A program made the translations under genes and the position numbers. Under the pieces are notes generated by a model, which searched no databases, was not told the origin of the DNA, and saw nothing but the letters and a program-made list of their open reading frames with translations. Source: Microcebus murinus (Eukaryota > Chordata > Mammalia > Primates > Cheirogaleidae). From it: DNA of 64,000 nucleotides. The stretch spans positions 15,428,501 through 15,492,500 of the forward strand of contig NC_134120.1 of assembly GCF_040939455.1 (NCBI RefSeq). Reading direction: 5' to 3'. Positions 51,205 to 64,000 of the stretch are shown one piece after another (position 1 is the first letter of the stretch; each line of letters begins with the position of its first letter).

Positions 51205-51385
51205 CACAAAGTATGGTCCCAAGGCCAGCAGCAGCAGCATCACCTGGGACTTGTAAGAAACACAAATGATCAGGTTCCATTTCAGACCTGCTCAATCAGA
51301 AACTCAGGGTGGACACTAGCAATTAGCAGTTTGACAAGCCCTCCAGGTAACTGCGGTGCACACTGAAGTTTTGAGCATCACTAGC
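51205..51385. mobile_element. hAT-type MITE (MER20/MER5-like)
   Basis: It contains 'aaagtatggtcccaaggcca', 'cagcatcacctgggacttgt', 'ctcaatcagaaactcagggt' and 'gacaagccctccaggtaact'. Confidence 0.65.
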
Positions 51386-51488
51386 CACATTATGGTGCCA
51401 AATTAAAGGAAAGGGGTATCCTTGATATGCATGCTATCTCAGTAGCTACAAAGAAAGACTGCATTAATATTTACAGTCCAAATATACC

Positions 51489-52325
<837 letters not shown>

Positions 52326-52330
52326 GACAG

Positions 52331-52364
<34 letters not shown>
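52331..52364. repeat. (GT)n(AT)n microsatellite
   Basis: This compound dinucleotide tract sits exactly between the FASN retrocopy and an Alu fragment. Confidence 0.95.
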
Positions 52365-52365
52365 G

Positions 52366-52505
52366 AAGATTAGCCAGGCATGGTGGTGCACCTGTAGTCC
52401 CAGGTTCCTGGGAGGATTGCTTGAGCCCAGGAGTTTGAGGTAGCAGTGAGCCATGACACCACTGCACTCTAGCCCGCATAAAAGAAGGAGACCCCGCCTA
52501 CCCCC
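52366..52505 (+). mobile_element. Alu right-half fragment
   Basis: It contains 'gattagccaggcatggtggt' through 'aaaagaaggagaccccgcct'. It is shortened. Confidence 0.85.
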
Positions 52506-52559
52506 CAAAATTAAGTTACTTTTTGCTACCCCCGTTTCCTCCATTATAGTTTCCCATGC

Positions 52560-53642
52560 TAAGTGATGATCAAAATATAGATTGAGTCTCTTAAAAATAT
52601 GCTTATCATTCTAAATAAAAGGAAGCAGGTTCCCACAAGAAATGGTTGACAGCAGGGCCGGTACAGGGAAAATAAAAGATGAACTAGAAATGTACCATGA
52701 CACCAGAAAGGAAGTTCTTGGAAATACGGCTTGTCAAGAAGACGTGGGAGCCATTGAAAGGAACCCCCAATGGCCACATCTAGGACCACTTGAGCAAAAA
52801 AGTAAATAATGATAACAATGGATTCAAACCCATTGGATAAAATAAACACTCATAATAAAAAACTGAGCTTATAATTACAACAGAGTTCCAATTAATAAAC
52901 ACAGAAGAAGTGACAGAAGTTAATAGACAAGTCACCATTAGGCAAGCACTGCAGTAATAACTGTTGCAGGCAAAAATAAAGAATGGATGTCCAAATTCAT
53001 GGGTGAAAGAATGACAAGAAACAGGCTGTTTGCACAGTCTCAACGTATCTCCCCACAAGATTGATTACAGAGGGAAAGTAGCCATTTACAGGGGAGAAAC
53101 CTGTCAGACACCAAACCTGTCAGACACCAAAGCCAAGCGTTGAAAATATCATCATCCCCAGGAATGATTCATTCTGACATCAGGGGCCTCCTGATATGTT
53201 GCACAGAAAAGGGCACAACATAACCTCCATGATATTATTACCAAAAACCAAATACTCTGAATCTAATCATGAGGAAATATCAGACAAATCCAAACAGAGG
53301 GACATCCTACACAACAACCAGTCATCTTCAAAAGTGTCAACATCATGAAAGATAAAGACTAGGAACTGTCCCAGGCTGGAGGTGACCAAGGAGGCACGAG
53401 AGCTGGATGCAAAGTGCAACCCTAGCTGGGATCCTGCAACAGACAAGAGACCTCAGCGGGACAACCAGTGAAACTGGAACAAGGTCTGAAGACTTATCGA
53501 TAGCTCTGTATCGATGTCAACGCCCCTGTTTTGATCACTCTGCCATGGTTATGTAAGATGTTGACATCACAAAAGCTGAGAGAAAGGTATACGGAAGCTC
53601 TGCACTATTTCCAGAATTTTTTCTATAAGTCTAAGATCATTT
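52560..53642 (+). mobile_element. L1M-type LINE 3' UTR region
   Basis: Typical old-L1 3' UTR phrases appear: 'aatatcagacaaatccaaac', 'caaaagtgtcaacatcatga', 'tctgccatggttatgtaaga', and the end 'tataagtctaagatcatttc'. The part left of 53080 is less certain. Confidence 0.75.
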
Positions 53643-53644
53643 CA

Positions 53645-53957
53645 AGGACAGGTACGGTGGCTCACATCTGTAATCCCAGCAGTCTGGGAGGCCACAGTGG
53701 GAGGATCACTTGAGACCAGGAGTTTGAGACCAGCCTGAACAGCACAGTTGAGACTCCAACTCTATAAAAAAATTTTAAATATTAGCCAGGTGTGGCAGGA
53801 CACAACTGTAGTCCTAGCCACTTGGGAGGCAGAAGCAGAAGGATCACTTGAGCCCTAGAGTTTGAGGCTGCAGCGAGCTATGATGATGCCACTGAACTCC
53901 AGCCTGGGCGACAGATCGAGATCCCATGTCTTAAAAAAAAAAAAAAAAAAAAAAAAT
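53645..53957 (+). mobile_element. Old Alu (AluJ-like)
   Basis: Both arms are present, without strepsirrhine diagnostic bases ('gaactccagcctgggcgaca'). It ends in a poly(A) run. Confidence 0.9.
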
Positions 53958-54009
53958 CTAGGGTTCAGAGAAGAAATACAAGATAGAAAGAAAATGAAGG
54001 AAATGGCTA

Positions 54010-54200
54010 CTATATACTGTGTTAGAGACATGATCTCATTTGATTTAATTTCAAAAGAACTTTATGTGGTAAATATTATTTCCCTTTTAGACATAAAATG
54101 AAGCTGGAAGGTCATTTTTTTTTTTAACAAAGCCACACTGCTAGTGGGTGGTGGTGCTAGAATTCACACACAAGTCTCTTGGGCTCCTCCCATGTCACAA
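54010..54200 (+). mobile_element. MIR or related core-SINE remnant
   Basis: It contains 'gacatgatctcatttgattt', 'agccacactgctagtgggtg' and 'tgctagaattcacacacaag'. It is interrupted by a T-run. Confidence 0.5.
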
Positions 54201-57200
54201 ACACAGAAGCGGACCACATTTACACCATGAAGAATCTTGAGAGATCTCAGGTTCATCTGCGTGTCACCCGAGTTCCCTGACTCAGGGCAGGCACCTCTGC
54301 TTTAGGATCTTTTCATTAAAATGTTCAGTAATAGTTTTTGATGTGTAAGGGCATACCAAGCAGCAAATGAGAAAACGACTACAATTATCACAGATCATGT
54401 AGTGATTTCTAAGATTTGAACAAATACAGACAGCTTTTGCTTTCTTATCTTACTACTAGCTCACATAACTGAAGGATGCTTGATTTCTCAGAATGACCTA
54501 AGATACCTCTTTCAGAGGATCTTAAGGTTCCTAGAAAACCCCTTAGAGCAACCAAACAAGAAACATGAGGAACGACGACAAAAAGAACATTAGGAGGTGC
54601 ATAACTTGTCTAACATCATACGGAGAATTCTGTGTATCTGTGCATGCATGAGAAAGAGCTCATCGCTTGGATGAGATCATCAGGTTAACGACACGGACAA
54701 GCCCATCCTCTAGATTTTAGGGTTGAAAATAAGGAGCTACTGAAGGCGAAGGAATTTCCGTGGTTACAAAACTATCTAAGTATGCAAACCTGGACTTCTA
54801 GTAACTGGTGTGTACTTGTGACTAACACAAGAGGATCCAAAGACAACTGCTGCATCAGTGACTCCAGAGATGGCCCTGCAGGGCTCCGCACTGCAAACTA
54901 CCGAGGACACCACAGAAAGGCAGGCACAGAATGTGCCCTCAAAGGACACGTTCCTGGCCACGATAAAACAGTAGTATCAACTTTACAAAGTGATCAGGTT
55001 TTTTTTTTTTTTAACTGACTTTTCTATATGGAACTTCTACAACACGCTTTTTACAATGCTGCTGCTTTAACTAATTTTATTTTTTTAATGGCTAAAGTAG
55101 CAATTCAGCAAGTTGTGGGTTATAAAATGATTGTGCCTTTAATAAACATGTATTGAATATCTGTCAAAAAAAATGTAAGTACTTGATATCAGATTACAAC
55201 ACATTACTAGAAAAAAGTTAAAAGACACTAAAAGTAGATACTGGGTTGGTATTAGTTTAAAAAATGCATTGGAGACATAGAGAAGCTAGCTTCTGAACAA
55301 CTAGCATAACTGAAACCATGTTCATGAATCTTGTAGACAAGGCTACTGAATTATCTTTATTTAACAAGTGGAAGTCTACACAAAATATTTCTTTCAGTGA
55401 AGAATTTTTGGATGGGAACTGAGGAGAGGAATAAAGGTCAAAATAATTACTGAAACCAAAAAGGCCATCTAAAACAAACGGCAATGAATTATTTTTATGT
55501 GAATTTTCAACTTATGCCAGTTGGCTTTACTCCTAACTTATAATCCTTTCTCTAAACCCTATCAAAATAACAATCACACTAATAGCAATAACAGTAAGGT
55601 AAGGACTGTACTTATGGTTGGCAGAATGTGTTTAGATGAATCCCAAAATTATTCAATATACATATATATTATTTTTAAGTCATAATTATGGCACTGAAAT
55701 CAAGGATACCTTCACAGTTCACTGGTTCAGAACATTAATGTACTTATCATACTGCATAATCCTATTTCATTGGGTAACCCAACAAATTCAGATCTTTCCA
55801 ATAACTTTGTGCCTGGTGGAAGTAAACATTGGTGTTTTCCTAAGACCTTTAGCCAAATATAATTTTCAATCCCTTATAAATTTATAGCATATTTCATATT
55901 TATATTTCATCTTAAACCCAAAAGGATTGGAAAATGCTTATCACCTCACCTATAGTTCTTTTCTAGGTACCTACAACACAAGACCCTGGACAGTCTGTAA
56001 AGCACGTACCCATTTTGAAGAAGAGGAACTTAAGACTAAGGGGGGGTTAGATATCCTCAACTTACTATGAGGTAGGTGCAGAAGCTCCCAAAGACCATAT
56101 GGATAGGAACTGAAGAAAGCATGAAGTTCAATGAAGAAAGAGGTGTGCGATTCTGATAAGGTAGGGTAGATCCAGAAAGCCGTGCTATGAAGGCTGGACT
56201 ATTGTGAGGGCAACAGGAACCTTGTGCAAGAGAGCAACACGACGGGACCTGTAACTTAGGAAAAACTCTGGCTACAGTGAGAACGATAAATCCGAGGGAG
56301 AACTGACAGCTGCCTGAACAAAAGCAGTGGTAATGAAGAGAGATACGCGGGTGAACTAAAGGGTACTCAGGCTGCCAGAGGGGCTGGGTGGAGAGAAGGA
56401 AGTGGAGACGGACACCGAGCTCCTGCAGAAGCTGGGGCCGGGGGAACAGCTGAGGTTCACTGTCGGGCAGGCTCAGATGAAAGCTTCTGTGCATCATCCA
56501 AGAAGCTAAAACACTTAGTAAGTGGCTGGATTTCGGAGACTGGCATTCAAGCCAGAGGCCACAGCTGGAGACACAGATGTGGCCGTTTTCTGCGCACATG
56601 CTGTATGTGAGAGAGAAGCGGAGCAACGAGAGGGGTTGACTTTCCCCGAGAGTTAAATGTTTTGAGGACAGAAACCTGGTGGGTGTTCCAGCAACCAGGA
56701 GAAAACCCAGAAGAAACTGGTGCTCCACAGTAAAGGTAGAAAACAGCTTTTAGAAAGAGCTGCCGATTGTGCCAAATGTTGCAGTAGGGCCCAGGGAGGC
56801 AAAGAAGGAAGCACGACGTCCAGCGACCCGTCCAGCAACTCCGCAGCAAGGAGGTCCAGAGAGGACGGGCTTGTTTGGTGACAATGAGGTGGGTCTAAAG
56901 CCCGCAGGCAGCAAGCTGGGGAGGGGCCAGGAAGGGATATTGGGACGGCGAGGCGCCCACCTGCTTGTCTGAGAGAAGAGGGAGCAGAGACAGGGCAGGA
57001 GACGTGACGTTTGGGGGACGTGAGTATTCTGCAGGAGGAAAGGAATAAGGAATGGGAATGGGTATGGGACGCTTGCAGGTGGGGTGTCTGGAAGTGGAGG
57101 GTTCCAGTCTGATGCAGGATGCTAGAGAGCTCACGCCCTGGCTACTGCTTCCTTCAACGCTCTTTCCAGGTCACTGGCGTGGAAAGACAAGACTTCCCTC

Positions 57201-58349
57201 CCCTCCCCACCTCTCCTTTGCCCTTCGCAGGAGGCTGAGGGAATAGAATCAAACTGCGAAATAATCTGATGCACCTCATCCCAAAAGGCAGGGCCTCAAC
57301 TCCTTCAAAGCCAACCCTAAAATCCTGCCAAGCCAGACATTTCCTTTTTGACAAATGGCTCCATCTAGCACACGAGCACACACTGTGCACACACACACGA
57401 TTCAGAGTGGACTCCGGGCCCCAATCCTAGAGCAAATGGTTTCCCTGAGTGCTAAATTTCAGCCCACCAACTCTTTTGGAGTCATCTCCTGATCTTATCG
57501 TCTAGATCTGATAATTATCCCACGTGCAAGATAAAGGCAGTATTTTTTAAAAAGGAAAACAACAAACCTGTAATGTTAGAAGATAGTTACAGAAATCTCT
57601 CACATGTAAAAGAAAGGAAAGGATGGGACAACTAGATAACTATTAAGGTCAGCTCCGTTTTAACATTTATGATACCCAGTTTGGATTCCAAGTAAAGATG
57701 ACTTTTCCTATAATCGCCACATCAGGCTCTGAAAGAACTATTGGTAGTATATTTGTACAGTAGGTTGATAAAGTATTGTTCCTTACAAACACGACCCAGT
57801 GTTTACAATGAATATTATAGGAAGCCTAAAATTAAGATGATTAAATAATCAATATGCCACTAAAAGCAAATATATTCTATAACTCTTTATAGTGTGACCA
57901 AATATAATAAAAACATCTTTTTGAGATTTATGGTCATTGTGATCGATGCTCAAAGGCCATTTGGTTGGTAACAAGGTAAAACATGGCAGCTTCATTAGCA
58001 GCTCAAATAAATGGTATAAATGAGATGGCAGAATAATGCTTAACACACTTAATATAAAAAACTACACAAGGATATATATAGTATATACTAATTCCTATGT
58101 ACTAGTTTTACAGGTTCACTAAGGAAAACTACTTTGTTATATTGGCAAACAGAACTACTTTGTTCTTGGTTCTATCTACTTTGTTCTATTCTATTTAAAG
58201 AAATAAGACAGCTTTCTTTAAAAACATCATGTATTTGAGCCTACTAATCAATCTTAGTATTACTAAAAGTGGAACATGGTATTATGTTCCTCATGACGAG
58301 ACAGAAAAAGAATATAGTATCTATGACACATTCTTATCTAAAAAAATTC

Positions 58350-58700
58350 CATCTGAATCTAATTGAAATTCTAGGAATTATAGGATAAAGAGGAATAAGT
58401 TAAATAATACCAAAAAGAAGCAATTACCTAAATCCAGTAAGATGAGGGATAATCTGTAGGACAAACAACCCCAGTTTTTCCAACAAATCAATAGAACATT
58501 AAAAAATAAAACAGAGGGAGGGCAACAACCACATGCAATATGCAGACTCTTTGTGGATCCAGACCATAACAAACCAACTCTGAGACAACCAGGAAACGTG
58601 AGTACGGCCTCGTCTTGTATCTAATACGGTGTTAGATAATATTTGAAAATAATTTTGCTAATCTTATTAGGTCTAATAATGGGTCTTTTCAAAATTCTTT
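58350..58700 (+). mobile_element. Possible old L1 3' UTR fragment
   Basis: The trace includes 'ctaatcttattaggtctaat' and 'gtgttagataatatttgaaa', patterns of old L1 3' UTRs. Weak. Confidence 0.35.
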
Positions 58701-59077
58701 ATCAGTTGGAGATGTGCATTTACTATTTTTAAAAATAGAAAGAACATACATTTTGTGGCTCAGATTTTTGTGATTTTGAGTTACAGAGCTTCTCTTGGAG
58801 GGTGAAGGTGAAGTTCCTCTTCCCACTACCCAACTCCGGGAAGAGCCATGTGAGTCTCACAAATGTTACTAGCAGTTTTGAGCACATCCACTTTCTTTCT
58901 CGCCCGTCTTCCTTATTTGTCACAGGGCTGAGAGGCACATTCAAACAGTTTACTATTGTTCTCAGCTTCCCCAGCTATAAACACGAACTTGGTGAATAGC
59001 TTCCATCTAGTCTTGGCATGTGCAAGTTAAGGAAACGATTAGCAAAATCAGAGAACGAGAATAGAAGGATTTGGAAA

Positions 59078-59185
59078 TGGCCATTTTATAGATAAAGAAA
59101 CTGAGGCACAGAGACAGAGTGGTTTCTGAGGTCATGCTACCAGCGACTGACAGAGCCAGGCCGAGAACGTGAGTCTCGGTGGTTT
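59078..59185 (+). mobile_element. MIR core next to a ZNF532 splice donor
   Basis: It contains 'ccattttatagataaagaaa', 'ctgaggcacagagacagagt' and 'cagcgactgacagagccagg'. It ends about 55 bp from the exon donor at 59240. Confidence 0.75.
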
Positions 59186-59239
59186 GCCAGTCGGGGCTCT
59201 TTCTTGCGCCCACGCGGAGTGGCCCCACCCTCTACTGAC

Positions 59240-59521
59240 CTTCCCATGCTCCTTCCTCACGTGGAATATGTACACATCTCTCTGCGTGAACAGGCGGTCA
59301 CACTCCCAACACGTCCACCCAGGACTGGCCACTTTCTTGGAGTCCACTGATTTTTTCACAGGAGATGGAGATTTCTTTTCCAATTTCTCTTTCCCGTTCA
59401 TGGATTTGGTGTCCTCTTTGTTCAGATTTGCTGAATTTTGAGTTGCAGGCTTAATGCTCAAAGGCAAGTTTATACCCAAGTTTGGAGGCCCTTCAATACT
59501 TTTCAATGTTCCATGCATAGA
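59240..59521 (-). CDS. ZNF532: ZNF532, internal coding exon (fourth from last), partial gene
   Basis: This is a 282-nt exon of 94 codons, phase 0 at both ends. On the minus strand the acceptor is TTTTTATAATGTAG|TCT and the donor is AAG|GTCAGT. It begins S-M-H-G-T-L-K-S, continues through a Ser/Lys-rich linker (KLEKKSPSPVKKS), and ends in a C2H2 finger: CWEC at the front, then H-x4-H in HVRKEH. ZNF532 is a nuclear multi-zinc-finger protein of the ZNF532/ZNF592/ZNF687 group, reported with ZMYND8 in a chromatin complex and as a NUTM1 fusion partner in NUT carcinoma. I identify it by recalled similarity of this exon and the next three to the human protein; paralogues diverge in the linker. The open frame runs past the exon on both sides, so only splice logic fixes the ends. 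Upstream exons lie beyond the right edge. The MIR core just downstream of the donor is intronic. Confidence 0.93.
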
Positions 59522-60321
59522 CTACATTATAAAAAGAAAAGAAATATCTATCACAAATCACACCACTAAAAGAAAGCACATGAAGACTATCTAAATTCAT
59601 TATAGACATTTCAATAGGATTTTATATTCATTCAAAAAACATTTCTTAATATATAAAGAAGAAAACCCAATCTAAATAGACATTTAAAAAGATAAAAGCA
59701 TATTCATTTTTATGATTGCTGTTATTTTTAGTTCCAAATAATTTTTAAAGGCTTATATATTTGTGCCATTTTAAAATTCTTTAAAGACCAACCTTCAAAT
59801 TAAAATTCTTTAATTTGAATCCAAATTAATCCTGGTCCTCAATTCTCCCACAATGTCCCAGAGGGAGGCCTCTCTACACAGACCATTTCTGAAGAACACT
59901 TTAATTTCCCATCAGCCCAGAAATGTCTAAATAGGCTAATATACCATTAGGTATTCAACCAGAATGAACCGACTTGAACGAACATCTAAGACCAATACGT
60001 TAATAGCAAACCTTTCTCTTTCCTTTCATGTTCATGGAATACCTGAAACGGTTTGGTGTTTGCTAGGTAATTTTCATCTCCCTACATCCTATTCCAACCC
60101 ATCTCTTTTTACTGATAGCACCCAGGCCTGAGAACCATGCACATTAGATATGTAAAACATCTTTTAAAATTGTTTAGCTGTTTATTATCATTAATAGCAA
60201 CAACAGCCATCTTCAACTTAAACTCACAGGATTTCGAATTTGAGAAAGGTAAATTAGTACAATTTGATTATAAGACCAGGGCACTTTGGTTTTTGTTCTA
60301 TGTTCTAAAAGCATGGAGAAG

Positions 60322-60569
60322 AGAAGGAAGGAAGGAAGGGAGGGAGGGAAAAAGGAAAGAGGGGAGAGAAGGAGGGAGGGAGGGAGGGAGGGAGGGAGGG
60401 AAGGAAGGAGGGAGGGAAGGAAGGAGGGAAGGAAGGAAGGAGGGAAGGAAGGAAGGAAAGAAGGAAGGAAGGAAGGAAGGAAGGAAGGAAGGAAGGAAGG
60501 AAGGAAGGAAGGAAGGAAGGAAGGAAGGAAGGAAGGAAGGAAGGAAGGAAGGAAGGAAGGAAGGAAGGA
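60322..60569. repeat. GGAA/GGGA microsatellite
   Basis: An imperfect AAGG/AGGG tract occupies 60322-60460, followed by about 27 uninterrupted AAGG units at 60461-60569. On the ZNF532-sense strand it is a TTCC polypyrimidine tract. The long frames on both strands are artefacts of the tetranucleotide repeat. Confidence 0.97.
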
Positions 60570-61423
60570 GACAGAGAGAGAAAGAAAAGAAAATCTGTGC
60601 TGCAATATATAATTTATCTTTGAATAGAGCCTTCTCTTATTGGCATTCAGGATTGTAGTTAGTCTCTGAATTCCTGAACCCACAGAAAGACATAACAAGA
60701 AAAACTTTCCCACACGTGCAGGACCCCCTGCTGGGTCACAGTCTCAACAAAGTGTAGATCTCAGCCCCACATTCCTTCTTGAGTGTTCAAGTAAGGAGCT
60801 ATTCCTTCAGCACACTCTCCATACTTACTCAAGGTAAGGTCTTCTCTAAACAGTACCAAGAATTAGCCAGCCTTCTTCATACTGTCTTCCCCAGAGGGAA
60901 AAAAAGGGGCTGGAAGATTTTTCTCATTAGGAGAGGTTTCGAGATCTACCCAAACAGACAACCATTAAACTGATACACAGAAGGGGGAGAAGGTGAATGT
61001 CTAACCATGATCCTTTGCAAAGAAAAAATCTGGAGCAAGACGTGATTTCTGGATAGTCAAAAACTATACATATGCTTCTTTTCTACTGTGCAGGGCAGAA
61101 GGCTTCTCTGTTTGAATGGCCCTTTTTCAAAAGAGAAACTAAGTTTTTACATTTTTAACAACTTAAAACCCAAAGGAAACAAAATCTAAAACCTTCTAAA
61201 TAAACTTTTCTTAAGTTTCCAGGCATATGCATTTTCACTAATGGACAAGTTGAAGAGAGAGTAAAGTATTATTCTTCTGTAAGATAACCTTAAAGTACTA
61301 TAGAAATCACAGAAAAGCAAAAAGTTCCGTAACAAAAGAGGATGATGGACTGTGTGCTAAAAAGAACATTTCAAATTTACTAATTTTATTTACACATTAC
61401 AAGTAAAAACAAGACTATTAAAA

Positions 61424-61500
61424 ACAAATGTCTCCTTTGCTACCGATCTCAGGAAAAAAAAAATAAAAAAAAAAAAAAAAAAAAAAAAAAACAAATGTCT
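61424..61500 (+). mobile_element. Tiny poly(A) retroinsertion with target duplication
   Basis: acaaatgtct is present at 61424-61433 and 61491-61500. Between them lie 20 unique bases (cctttgctaccgatctcagg) and a poly(A) tract with one T. Confidence 0.7.
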
Positions 61501-61816
61501 GGGAGGCTGAGGCGGGCGGATCCTTTGAGTTCAGGAGTTCGAAACCAACCTGAGCAAGAAGGAGACCCTGTCTCTACTATAAATAGAAAGAAATTAATTG
61601 GCCAATTAATATATACAGAAAAAATTAGCTGGTCATGGTGGCGCATGCCTGTAGTCCCAGCTACTCGGGAGGCTGAGGCAGGAGGATTGCTTGAGCCCAG
61701 GAGTTTGAGGTTGCTGTGAGCTAGGCTGATGCCATGGCACTCACTCTAGCCTGGGTAACACAGTGAGACTCTTCCTCAAAAAAAAAAAAAAACAAACAAA
61801 AAAAAAAACAAAACCC
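61500..61816 (+). mobile_element. Alu, 5'-truncated
   Basis: It starts at 'tgggaggctgaggc', missing the first ~40 bases. A third copy of acaaatgtc follows its tail at 61817-61825. Confidence 0.92.
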
Positions 61817-61874
61817 ACAAATGTCATTTTTAAATAAAAATAAAGCAACTTAATTCTTTTAGAATTGGTTTTTC

Positions 61875-61985
61875 CAGCTGAGCACAGTGGCTCACGCTTG
61901 TAATTCCAGCACTCGGAAGGATCGCTTGAGGCCAGGACTTTGAGACAACACAGTAAAACCCAGTTTCTACAAAAAAATTTAATTA
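61875..61985 (+). mobile_element. Old Alu left-arm monomer
   Basis: It contains 'gagcacagtggctcacgctt' through 'cagtttctacaaaaaaattt', with a deletion. Confidence 0.75.
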
Positions 61986-64000
61986 AAAAAAATAAATAAA
62001 AATTAAAAAATTGGTTTTTTCTTAGCTCCCTTAACAATAATTAATTTAAATAAATGTTTGTAACTTGAAAGTGTACTTTAAATGTAAATGCCAATGTAGA
62101 ATATAGGGGTCCTATAAAGTAAATAAATATACATTTTGGCAGAACAAATGACACAAATTGGATTAAACTGGGCAAAGAAAGATCTCCCTTCAAATGAATA
62201 TGCATGCAGAGAAACACTGTTCTTGTTCCACTTCCTCTTAATTCCTTCCTCATGAAAAAACTGTGCAGCACAGGTGCTGAGCAATGTGAATAAGTAACAA
62301 AAGCTAAATACATTACCTTAAAAATGAAAACAAAACAGGGTGACCCTAAACTTCATCCTCACCTATCCCCAAATACATAAACGCAGGCTAACATTTGAAA
62401 ATGCACAGAACATACTTGCAACGAGAACGTAAGTGGTTATTCCCACTGTTTGCATGTCATGCAGTCTTACAAAGGTTTGGATGAATAAAAACCATTCTTT
62501 CCTCTTTGCAGGCACCAAGATTTTACCACTCCTCTTCAGTTCCCATTTCTTGGAACCTGTATTCCTCCAAATTCGCTATTAGCACAGGGAAGGCCCTACC
62601 CACAAAGTCACTGACCCCACCTGCAGATATAAAGATGAGTTCCAGAAAGCCAACACCTTAAAAGCCTCTTCAGAAGCAACTGTTCTTTCTCTTGTTCCTT
62701 TTTTTTGGTTGCCCCATATATAGTATGCTAAAATATTTTGGTCTAATTCCAATGTCCCTAGGTTTTTATTAGCAGTTTTTGCTTTTTTCGGATGATTCAT
62801 TAAATAAATATTTACTGTCAAGATAATTTTGTAATCTTAGCTAAAACACTGGAAATATCTCAAAAGAGGATTTTACTGTACTTCAAGTGAAAATGATGAA
62901 ACATGCCTCCCATGCACTTCATTCACTCTAGTAATGGCACAACCACCACTATCTTCACTTTGCCAATAAAGAGTAGAATCTCCAAGATATTAACTTCATT
63001 TACAGTAAGCCAATTACTCTATAGGCACTCTAATATGCTCAAGACAGGAAATTCTAAGGGTTAATAATACAGTCATTTAACTGACACAGGACTAGACTAA
63101 TTCAGAGACTTTATTTGCTCTTTAAACTGACTTAAAAAATATATATATATATAATGTATTTTTAAAAGAGCAAAACTAAGAGAAAGAGATTGAGTTCATG
63201 ATAATACTGGGTCTCTTGTTTCTCTGTTTAAAAAGTAAATCATTTTAATCCCTGAAAGCCAGTGGATATTATCTCCTAATCACACAAGGAATAAAATTGT
63301 TGAACCTATCACAGTGGACAGTTAAGAAGCTAGGACTAAGCACTGGCCTTAGTAAGCTTAAAAGGCTATAAATAGACTTTGGTGCCCCTTTTGGGGGTTG
63401 GAGTAGTCCAAACTGGACATACACTTATTCATCTCATTAACTGCAGCCCCCACGGACCAGGTACTATGCTAGATATTTGATAGTCAATTCACATGCTATC
63501 TTTAGAGAAAAAGAAAAAAGATTAAAAGATTTAGGGGTGTCAATTATAATGCAAACTTAACTACTTAAAAAATTACAAAGGAAAACCTTCATTCTTCTAA
63601 ATATACTGATGTTTTGTGAAAATTAACATAACCCATCCATCACAGCTTCTATTTCATACAACACAAGAGTTCTCAAAAGTAAACTTCACAGTCATCATTT
63701 TCATATACATGTATATGAACCCTAATGCCCTACTATTCTTTTAAAATCGAGGCATGCATTGGTTCCTTTTCACTAGTCTTTCACGGTGAGCAGATCAGGA
63801 CTCCTGAATAAGAGCAGCCCATAGTCAAGTGAACACACGGTGACCGCATGTCAGGTGCTCACTGACCACTACCAGCATCCATCCCTTCCTTCAACAGCAA
63901 GGTATGTTTTTTAGTAATCTGTAGCTCAGGCTTGATTTATGAGCAACGAATGTATCTGCAATTCATTTAAAGGAGAGGATAGATGCACACACACCTTGAT

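Larger units (their letters stand above)
59522..64000 (-). other. ZNF532 intron, running past the right edge
   Basis: Apart from the repeats listed separately, this is A/T-rich, unique-looking sequence. No minus-strand C2H2 exon or other coding exon was found, so the preceding ZNF532 exon lies beyond the window. Confidence 0.7.

Noticed and set aside
56057..56728. 223-codon minus-strand frame
   Set aside because: No recognisable domain or splice structure. The plus strand resembles decayed repetitive, purine-rich sequence, and the composition (Ser/Leu/Pro) is typical of an antisense shadow.
60137..60713. Long open frames on both strands (173 and 166 codons) rich in EGRK or FLPS repeats
   Set aside because: They are produced by the GGAA tetranucleotide tract, whose length is stop-free in all frames; no domain and no exon signals.

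Overview
The window is primate, most likely strepsirrhine (lemur-type), genomic DNA. More than a dozen dimeric Alu copies carry the strepsirrhine signature: a right arm reading 'gagctaggctgatgccacggcactc' in overlapping short pieces, plus an A/T-rich middle linker with 'ctactataaatagaaag'. They sit among L1, L2, MIR, MaLR-type LTR and DNA-transposon fossils. No bacterial or viral gene system is present. The real genes are split into small exons, so almost every long open frame is a shadow.

Two protein-coding loci are supported, both on the minus strand. (1) The 3' end of ZNF532 spans from the right edge to about 27.6 kb. Four coding exons (59521-59240, 33029-32917, 31077-30930, 29566-29072) splice in perfect phase into a 345-residue C-terminus with six C2H2 fingers. 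It ends in a roughly 1.5 kb 3' UTR with a poly(A) signal at 27605-27600. One intron is 26.2 kb long and holds most of the repeats. (2) About 13 kb further downstream, two small exons (14501-14416 and 1052-913) encode contiguous pieces of an NRF domain, the N-terminal domain of NRF-6-like membrane O-acyltransferases. Their phases match (A|TG). Position and orientation downstream of ZNF532 match OACYL, which in human is only a pseudogene (OACYLP). Here the visible exons are open with good splice sites. The first exon was not found, and the rest of the gene lies beyond the left edge.

Layout: 1-14.5 kb, OACYL exons and intron with Alu, L1, MaLR-type LTRs and a 450-bp DNA transposon. 14.5-27.6 kb, OACYL upstream and ZNF532 downstream region with two L1 pieces, a Tigger split by a piggyBac-like element, and a U6 pseudogene. 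27.6-33 kb, ZNF532 3' UTR and three exons. 33-59.2 kb, the giant intron, with a FASN retrocopy (51.5-52.3 kb), several hAT and Tigger fossils, a second piggyBac-like copy and a tiny poly(A) retroinsertion. 59.2-64 kb, one more exon, then intron with a GGAA microsatellite and a target site hit twice by retroposons.

ZNF532 is a nuclear zinc-finger protein of the ZNF532/ZNF592/ZNF687 group. OACYL-type proteins are predicted multi-pass membrane acyltransferases. I see no sign that the two neighbours act together; their arrangement is shared synteny.
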